Assembly: GCF_004339805.1 (NCBI RefSeq)
Contig: NZ_SLUI01000001.1
Coordinates: 124,001-188,000 of the forward strand
Direction of reading: 5' to 3'
Origin: Anaerospora hongkongensis
Lineage (GTDB): Bacteria > Bacillota > Negativicutes > Sporomusales > DSM-15969
Length of the DNA: 64,000 nt
Shown piece after piece: positions 15,776 through 25,300 of the stretch (positions within the stretch are counted from its first letter, which is position 1; each line of letters starts with the position of its first letter). Made by a program: the position numbers and the translations under genes. The notes under the pieces are model-generated. The model did no database searches. It had not been told where the DNA came from and was given only the letters and a program-made list of their open reading frames with translations.

Positions 15776-16047
15776 TAGTGTCCTCCCTTCGGGATATTGT
15801 TAAATAAAAAGCTCAAAAACGACACTAACAAGCCCACCGTAGCGCTAATTACTCCTGCCGTCTTATAAACACCGTCAATTCGGTGGTGAGCAGATTTAGT
15901 GCTTGCCTCAAGACTAACAACTGCTTTACCTAAAAATATCAATTCTTCCTGGCATCGTGGGCATTGAACAGTTAGGTTTTTTAGCGTTGTCTCAATGATG
16001 ATTAATCTATCAAGCACCTCACGCTCAAACGTTTTCTCTTCCCCCAA
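15775..16047 (-). CDS. XhlA-like membrane protein (haemolysin/holin family)
   Basis: 90 residues. A soluble N-terminal coiled coil with a CPRC pair (residues 29-32) is followed by a single C-terminal hydrophobic helix (about 66-86) and a short tail. This is the layout of XhlA, which works with a holin in Bacillus prophage lysis. The start codon is TTG, with GGGGGTG seven bases upstream. It is the first gene of the lysis cassette. Confidence 0.65.
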   Translation of the reverse strand: MGEEKTFEREVLDRLIIIETTLKNLTVQCPRCQEELIFLGKAVVSLEASTKSAHHRIDGVYKTAGVISATVGLLVSFLSFLFNNIPKGGH

Positions 16048-16152
16048 GACTTCACCCCCAAAAATATTTAATAACTACATTTACCTTTCACACGGTTCTC
16101 TCGGTATTTCGCCCACCTCCACAAAGAGAAATTTATTTAGGGAGGGATGCCT

Positions 16153-16365
16153 TTGATTTTTTCCAAAGAAAGCCATAAAGGTCTATGCTTCTGGTTACTT
16201 ACATTGCCTCTAATACCGCTAGTGATCTTCCTATACCAGTTCGTTGTTGAAGCCCTATTTATTGCCCTTGCTATTTCATGTTTTGTGTGGGTATTCATCA
16301 TATGGCCATATCGTTTCTTCAAATGGTTATACGAACAATACCGCAATAAAGAAAAGAGCCGCTAA
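16153..16365 (+). CDS. Small plus-strand membrane protein
   Basis: About 70 residues with two long hydrophobic segments (roughly 12-30 and 32-50) and a basic C terminus. An ATG at 16147 sits directly against the AGGGAGGG site, so the TTG at 16153 is the better start. The gene faces the opposite way to the lysis and giant-protein genes and has its own terminator. Independent expression suggests a prophage-state function such as superinfection exclusion, but this is speculation. Confidence 0.55.
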   Translation: MIFSKESHKGLCFWLLTLPLIPLVIFLYQFVVEALFIALAISCFVWVFIIWPYRFFKWLYEQYRNKEKSR

Positions 16366-16388
16366 TTTAGCAGGCTCTCCTTTTTTTT
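16356..16388. terminator. Bidirectional terminator
   Basis: A GC-rich stem (16356-16363 with 16369-16377, one bulge) is followed on the plus strand by a run of T. It closes both the small membrane gene and, from the other side, the giant gene whose stop is at 16387. Confidence 0.85.
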
Positions 16389-19300
16389 ACTTCTTTTCTT
16401 TTTTCAACACATTATCAGTTGCTTGCTTATAAATACTTTTTCCACCTTGCTTTTCTTGCAGCTGCTTTTGCGCTTTTTCAAAAATACTACCGGTACTGAT
16501 TTTATTTTTAGTCTGAGTTTTCTTTTCAGGTAGAAATTCGCCTTTAAGTGCTTGATCAGCGATTATAACGGCTTCCCGGTTTAGTTGGTCAATTTGCTCT
16601 CGCTTAGATTTAGAATCAATTGTTTGAGATACCAGTATGGTCTGTGATTGATCCCTGTTATCTTGCAGTGCCTTACTTGCCAACCGATACATTTTTAAGT
16701 CCGGTGGAACAGGAACTTCATCGCGAAGCTCTTTTGTGCTTTTTCCTGTTGCTGCAGCTGTATCCATTAATTGCACTTTATGGGCCTGTTCAAGTTCCTC
16801 TAACTGCTTATAGAAGTCACCGATATTATCCGCATTGCGATAATTTTGAGTAAAGAAACGACGCACCACCGGCCATTCCTGCCAGTATCTCATTGGGGCA
16901 TTTTCGTATTTACCATAAGCGAGATCGATGGATTCAGTTATTGTAGTACCAACACCACCGGTATAACCACGAATGTAGTTATCTACAAACCGGGGAGATA
17001 CGCCAAAAATTTCACCGACTTTTCTAGCGATCAATGTCGTACTGGGGCCATATTGACGTTCAGGCGGTAAAGTTTTTTCACCCTGAGGAACAATGCTTTT
17101 ATCCGAAAACAGACTGTAATTTGACATGTGTTCGTACACAGGTGTTATGGCCGTAGGTAAAAGAGTCGGCAACTGATTGGTAAGCAGCTTTCCCACTTGC
17201 TTGAAAGCGTCAGGATTATTTTGTACGGCCCATTCCATAAACCGAACCGGCATCGTTGCAAACATTGTTCCAGCCAAAAACGGTTTTGGCACACTGAAAG
17301 TGAAAGTGTCATTGATTGGCACATTCCAGAACATATCTTTACGCCATTGCGGTAGTTTCTTGTATCGATCGTCATCTTTATACATCCACCATAATAGCAG
17401 TGAAGGGATTGTAAGCAAGACTATATGCTTAACCCACGCTTGCATGGTTCGATCATACACAACATCCTTAACACTACCTTTACCCGCAGCTACATCATTA
17501 ATTTTTTCTTTTAACTCATTACCGCCAGTAAATAAGACTCTAAATACTTTATCCCAATCAAGAATAGTTACTTTACTAAATACCGCCACTCGATTCCATA
17601 CAACGGATGCAGGGCCACCTTTTGAGAAATCTATCGTTAAATCTCTTGCATTAAAAGCTCTTTCCGGTAGACTGAATCCTTGTTCTTTCTCACGAATATA
17701 TTCACCGACACGCGGCGCAGACTCTACCATTTGCCCCACACGTTCCAATAACTCAATCATGTGCATCGGGCTAAACTTCCCTAAGGCAGTTTGTTTGCGT
17801 ATCTTTTTTATTGCCTCTTGGGCGAAATTACGGTCAGTAGAATAAAAATCGGCCATGGCCGTCCCGGATGATACATATTCCCACCATAGCTTATCCTGCT
17901 TTGCAATAGCCATCATCCCTCTGAAAAAATCCCCTTTAGGCATATATCCGGATGGAGAGTTAACGTAGCTTGTAACCAAGTCACGCGAAACGTTCACGGC
18001 TAGAAACGCTGGATTAAGAGAAACAAACCCCGCCCGGGCAACTCGTACTACCATACTTAAAAACTTCAAGAATAGGTTAGATGTATCGACTTCCTGCTCC
18101 ATCATAGACTTGTATACTTCCGGCACGCCTATTTGATAAAACTTTGCCTTACCATTAACCAATACCTTAAATACACTATCTTTGTCTGATGCTCCGTTTC
18201 TTACAGGGCGTTTTGCAATGATAGATTCTATCTTGCCATTATCGCTATGGGTAATAATAAGCTCATTGCCTTTTTCATCTACCGGATTTCCATCCTTGTC
18301 GGTATTCAACCACTTAGGCTCGTTTTTGCTATCATATTCAACAAAAGTTTCGCCCTTTTTGATAATGGTTTCAGCAACATCTTCAAGAGCAACCTCTTTT
18401 TCTGCATATGCTATTTCTGGAACCTCTTCAATTAACCATCCCATATTGGCATGGTTGTCCGCAATATCAGCAAACAGCTGCTTAACTTTATTACGTTCAG
18501 CTTGTTCAAGCATCTTGAAGACATTGTGTACTATTGACTCTGCCGGATTCACAATATCGCGTACACTGCCTACCATTTCTTTTAAACTATCGCCCAACTT
18601 TTCATATGCAGCTTCTTCGAAAACACGCATTAAGGGCACATAGTTCGGATATGCCTTTCTCAAGCCTTCCGCTTTTCCCTTTGACACAACGCCATAGTCA
18701 ACCATGATATCCATTAGAGTATTACTAAAATCAACAATTTGCCTTCCTGCATTTACTATTTCCGGCCGTGCATCTTCAACTGTATTTAGCCAATCATCAT
18801 AATCAAGCGGTGCTTCTTTTTTGTTTGCTACGGTAAGCATATGTTTAGAAACAACATACTCAAATAACTCTTGGTAAACCTCTTCATTTCGATCTGCACC
18901 GATAGAGCTCATGATGTCAGACAACGGGACAAACTTACTGAAATCTACACCCGGATGGACTGCTTTGAGGCCATCACGTACAGCCTGGGCATTAGTGCTT
19001 TTATTTTTGCCGATACCAAGCATGGCATTAGCCTTCCCTGCTAAGCCGCGGGTTAATAAGGCTTGAATATAAGGATTCTGTTCCATTGGGAGCTTTTTAC
19101 CAATCAGCTTTTCCACCTGGTCAATTGCTTGTTTTATTGGAAAACGCCGCTCAACTAATTGCCGATAAACATAAGCCAACGCTTTACCAGCCTGTTCTTT
19201 ACTTTTAGCAGACAGGGATCGCAGCGTAAGCTTTTCTTTTTGATCCCAAGAAATAACCCCACTTACTCTTTCCCTGGAAGTTTGGTTATACCATCGATAC

Positions 19301-22300
19301 ATCATATCTTGAATCAATCTTACATCGCGAATTTTTGAACCAATTGCCTTCTCAAACTCATTAGTAAAGTTAGGGTACTGAGCAGTATTGCCAGTAACAT
19401 AATCAATAAAAAATTGCCCTACGCCGCCTTTGAGTTCAATAGCATGAGGCAATTCACTTAGTCTAAACTGATTGTCTAAGAGTTCTCCAATTGACTTTAG
19501 CAGCCCAGGGAAATCATAAGCTTTTTGGCTTCGGATAACATTTGCAAATTCTTTAAATTCATTTGAAGATGCTGCTCTACCCCACCGTACCGGTGCAAAT
19601 AACTCCGTAATCTTGTCACGTATCGATCTACGGCTAATTTTTTGAACATTGGGTTTCGTAAATTTAAACTCCAACTTATCCGGCACTTTTTCTGAAGCGG
19701 CTCCTGCTCTTACCTGTGTGTTTGTTGCAGAAATTACATCTGCAGCTTTTGGGGGCTGCTGTTCGTTTTGCTGATAAGTTATTGAGCCATCTTGGTTTTC
19801 AATCCGCTTCCAGCCACGTTTTTCAAGCCCTGCCATCATACGCTTGTTTTGTTCTGTAAAGTCGGTTTTTCCATCTTTGGCAGCAGGCCGGAATGTCATT
19901 TGACCTTTTGCTTCAGCTTTTCTATCTTCCGCAGCCTTTGGCTCCATGTAGTTCGACTGACTTCTCCCTTGTGTTTGCTTTAGTACATCTGTAAAAACAT
20001 CAGGATTCTCTGATAAATAATAGGCCAATCCCTCTTGCTCAAAAAGTTTATCGAATAAGCTAAATTGCTGCTTGCTTAAAGTATCTTTTGCTAAAGCATA
20101 AAGCGCAACCAAATCAGAATATGTTTTATCACCATCACCGAGGCGCCGCAAATTAGAGTTAATTTCACGAATATCACTATCTTGATTTTGAATAAACCGT
20201 TTTATCAACTTGTCTAAATTCCGCTCACTTCTAATGATGTCAATGAGCTTTTCGTATGTGAGTTTGTCATTACCTCGAAGCCCTTGAAGTACGGTATTTC
20301 CTTCGACTATCCATTTTTCTTTAATATAGCTAAGCACTTCATTATCGAAAACACCATTGTGGTCCATTCCATGAATAGTTTCATGAACGAATATTTGAGC
20401 TAAGTCATCACCAAAACGACTTGGATTAAAGATAACCTTTCTCTCAAGAGGTAGGTATCTGGCCATCTGCAAAGATCGAATTCCGGAAAAATCCTCTACA
20501 GTTCCAAGTGCATAAGTAACCTTGCCGGCCGCTATGAATTTTATAATTTGTTGAGCTAACTCACCATGAAATTCATCAATCGCATTTAAAATTTGATCTA
20601 CTTGTTCTTTTGATAAGCTGCTCTCAAAGCGTTCTCGTACTCTTGCCCTTTCATCAAAAGATTTCTCAGATTCGTTTCGGCCCATTCCGATTCCATTGGA
20701 TCTTCCCCGGTTATTTCGATTATCTTTTTCCGGGCCTCTTCCTCCAGGCTCTTGTTTTCCGCTTTGTCCACCATTGCCACCTCCAGCAACATCACTTGTA
20801 CGTTTATTAGCCGCGGTATCCCGCACTTCCTTCCATACACTACCGATTACAGATCTAAAGTTATTCCACATATGACCAAGAGTTTCACGCATCTTCGCCA
20901 TCCACTCTTTACCGGTTGTATTACCTTGCTCCATTAAATGCTGGCCTAATCGGACTAAACGCGGAATTGCTTCTTTTGCTTTATTGATGTAGGGAAGAAG
21001 TGCTGCTTCGATGTCAACGTCATCAAATTTCCCGAAAGTAGGATCAAGCCCTACCGCCAGCTTATCAATACCTATATCTTGCTTTTTATCCTGAGCGAAT
21101 TCGTCTAAAAAAGCTTTTCTATCTGCAGCATTTTCAAATGCAAATCCTTTAAGTGCTCCACCTTTATTAAAACTGTTGTACCAGCCATTATGTTGCTTAG
21201 CAATTTTAGATATTTTACTGAAATCATCACCCAAATGCTTCGTGGGAGTAGCAACATACAACGTTTTTAAGGTTTTCGTATGCTTAAATTCGCCAAGATC
21301 GAAGTTTACAGTTTCGACATTTTGATCCTGCACAACTTCAAGCTGAGATTGTTCTGACTTAATAGCTCTCTCAGGCATTGAAAGGTTTTCTAACCGGTCA
21401 AATAACTCATTAATATTATCGGCATTAGAAAGGTCAATATTTCGCTGCTGCAATTTGTTAAGCTGTTCATTGTCTTTCTCTCTATACTTTTCGATAATGA
21501 CAATCTTCGTTCTAATACTGGTACCGGCTCGTTCAAATGTAACAGCAGGAAGTTTAACCGCCCCAACAAGATAAGCATCTTCAGCTGCATCTGATTCCAT
21601 CCAACGCTCAAATCGCCTATCAGCTAGTCCACCATCGGGAATTAACGCGACAATTCTACCCCCATTATATAAGTGCTGAAATGCTTTAGCTACATGTTCT
21701 ATTGCTGTTTTGCCACCATGGCCATAAGGCGGGTTCATTATGATTGAATGAAACTTATTGATTATGTGATAGTTTTCAAATCGCTCAGCAACAAGCCTTG
21801 CCGGACTGTTCATCGCAGCTAATGGGCCAAGCTCATAACTTGGCTCAATCATTACATGATCGCCTTTTTCCGGAAAAAATCTAGCAATAGCTCCATGACC
21901 AGCTGAAGGTTCAAGCGCCCTTTCTCCTTCTTTCATATCTGCCCACTCGACCATTTTTAAACCGACTGGCTCAGGAGTAGCAAAATAATCCGTTCCCTCA
22001 GCCGCCTTACTTCTGCTTGTCTTCTTCTGCTGACCAAAGTAGTATGATATAGCTCTTTTGAAATTGGTCATTTCCTGCCGACTTGCCCGATCCCCGGCCT
22101 TTCCACCCTTACCCTCTCCAGGGGCACCGGCCGGATAATCATCACTCAATTGATATGCATCAATAAAAGCTTCTCTTAACCTTCGTGCATCTTGCCCTAA
22201 TGCAAGGTTTTCAGCCGTGGTAGCACGTTCAGCTATTTTAGTCGCAAATGTATAACGTTCAAAACTCGTTCCTGTATTCAGATATCTAAATATAGCATCC

Positions 22301-25300
22301 GATTTTTGTCCTACTCGGTAAATACGTCCTTCAATTTGTATTGCTGCTGTCGGTTTTACAGGCATGCCAAGATTGATGAGTACTCTTTGATGTTTGCCAG
22401 TAGTATCGTGTAAACTAATCCCTTCCCGGCCAGCATCAGACTGAACCACAAGTAAACTCTTTTCACCGTCATCCCGATTAAATACATCAACATTATTCCT
22501 GCGCACCTTATCTGGAACTGTACCATTGAAGAATAGAGCTTTTTCCCCAAAGGAAGCCTTCATTTGAGCAATTGGAGACTTCAAATCACTAAAATTCAGA
22601 TTGATTAAATCACGTCGCTTTGCTGAAAAGCTATTGTATTGTTCCCGAATATCATTTGGTACATAATCAAACTTAAACGGATGGAACCCCCCGCCTTTGT
22701 TAAAATCATGGAATACCACTACCTTGCGTCCTAGCGCAATATGTTCTTTAATCATATTCACGGCATGCCGCGATTTAATTGATTCTAAAAGATACATTCG
22801 ATCATGGTATTTAAAGCGTTCCATTACAAAGTCATATAGCTCACGGTACTCACCTCCATCGGTTTCCCATAACCACTGAAGGCCTTCATCAATTTTAGCA
22901 CCAATTGCATCATTTACCAGCGAAAACTTACGATCGTAGTCTTTATCTACAGAAAGCATTCGGCCCGAAAGAGCGCCTTGCTTGCGCAGCCATTCATGGA
23001 ATTGTTGTTCCATTACTTCATTATCAACTTGTGCATCTGGTTTTGTCAGCTTATTGTATCTCATGCGATAACCAAAATGGTTAATAAAGAATTTTTCCCG
23101 TGCATCAGGAGCGTTATAAGCTTGAGAATCTGAACTTTCTCCATAGTTAAAGAGAAATCCCTCAGCATAGTCAATGTTCTCGACATAAGCAAAAGGCGTA
23201 GCAGATAAAAATAAAACTCGCGGTCTATCTTGCGGCTTAATTGCATCCCATTCTTTGAAATATTTCTCCCGTAACGAATTAACTTTTGCCGATATTTCTC
23301 TCGCCTTACTTTCAAGAACAGGTATTTTGGCGAGACTTTTTTCATCTTCAGACTTTTCAAGAAGCCTTAATTCTTCCCAAGCATCATGCTCCTGCTGCTT
23401 GAGTTCTTTTTCGATATTATTAAAACGAGTGTAATAACCTCTTCTATGAAAAGCAATTGCACGGAGATTATCTGCAGCCCCTGTAACGCCACCATTTTGA
23501 CTACTTGCCAAGTAGTGTGATTCATCAGTAACAATCAAATCCCAATTGCGACTCGTAAGCTCTTGGTTTTGATTAAGATTTGCGTATGTTGTAATAGTAA
23601 TACCGGTACCTGCAGATTTGGTATCATCCAATTTTGATATCGTCAGGTTTAGATTTTTCCCCGAATTAACCCACCCATCAATAATTTTGCTGTTAGGTGC
23701 AGCAATAAGAATATTATCCTTGCCTTGCATGGCAAATCGCTTTACGACACCAAGGCCAGAGTATGTTTTACCGGTACCGGTACCATTTGTAAACAGTACA
23801 CCATATCCATCGGGCAGTTTAAATCTTTGTTCAGCAAAATGAACATCTTCTTGTTGTTCTGGCATCAAAAAAGGCAGCGTATCCCGGATGTTATCCAGGT
23901 CTGCTACCTTGACACTAATAGAATCAGCTTTTTTCTGCGCAGCTAATTTTTCTGAAGTTTCGGTTCTGTCTGCAGAAGATTCAATAACTGCTTCTGCTGC
24001 TCTTGGGTCAGAAGGTACTCCCGGGAGGCCAGTATTATCGCTTCCTCCAAAGAGGTCACTTCCGGAATGGCGTTTCTTATCCAAGGATGATTTTGAGCGT
24101 ATTCCCTTATTCCCTTCGCTTCCGCTACCAAGGGAGCCACTGTCAAGTACGCCTGCACGACGATCTGATCCAGCCCCGTCGCTTCTAGCCTCGTCGCCTC
24201 TTCCTCCATCGCTTCGGCTATTTCCTGCTGGTCCATCGGGAAGTATTGCTGACCCCATTCCGTCTCGATCGGACAAGTCTGTGCTATTTCGTTCCATATC
24301 CGCGCTGCTATCCCTACCATTAACCTCACCTTCTTTCTTTGATTGTACTTCAGCTTCCGTTTTTTCCGCAACATCATTTTTAAATCCTGGCCACTCAGAT
24401 ACGCCATTATAAATGGCATCAATTATATTATCGTACTCAGAACCTATATCTTCATTTATACGGCGCTTAACCTCTTCTTTACCGGTAATACCATCTTGAT
24501 ATAAAACACCAACGTATTCAAACATGGTATTAGCCAAATCACTGTCGTACTTAACATCAACAGGCCATGATGTAATTGACTTCCAGACACTATTTAAAAA
24601 AGGTTCAATTTTATTACCAACCGTCTGCAGCATAACTTCTGACCAGGATGTAAAGGAATTAATTCCACGCTGCATGTGAATAGCGCCCACCTTAAACGCG
24701 GCACTCATCAGGGCTGGATTAAATACAGGATTCGAAGAAATGTTCTGCAACTCTTTTTGTAATTCTTTAAGTGCATCTTGCAATGCGGCATCCGAATCAT
24801 CTACGATATTCATTTTTTTAGATTGCTTCGGTTTCTTACCAGCCTTTTCAAGCAATTTATTTTTTAAGCGATTACGATTATCTTCACTGCCATTAAAGCC
24901 ACCTTTACCTTCACCTTGTGCCAGTGCTTCGGGAGAATCATTACGCACTTCTTTAGCTGCTTCATCCGGATTAACTTCGGCATTCTTATCAACTATTTCC
25001 GGCCGTACATCCTCAGCTTGATCTATAACCGAGGCCTTTTCACTTGACTGAATAATTGGAGCAACATCATTTACTGGTTTTCCAATTTCTCTGGCAACCG
25101 GTATTGCATCTTTTGCTGCTGTTTGAATACTTCGAGAGTCTTTTGTGCCACTGGACTCATTTGCTCGTAAATATTCGTCGAGGGCCGGGGTAACTTCTTC
25201 TCTGATTTGCTTGATTCCATTTAAAGCTGCCTCCATATCGTTATAAAAGTCAACATCTTGCTCAGATATTTGTGGCCCATATGTTGGGTCAGTATACCCA

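Noticed and set aside
17177-17845. A 222-codon plus-strand ORF opposite the giant gene
   Set aside because: Antisense to coding sequence, Ser/Thr/Leu/Ile-rich composition typical of complementary-strand shadows, no ribosome site.
23943-24422. A separate 159-residue gene inside the giant gene
   Set aside because: No ribosome site of note and fully inside a real frame; kept only as a finding about overprinting.
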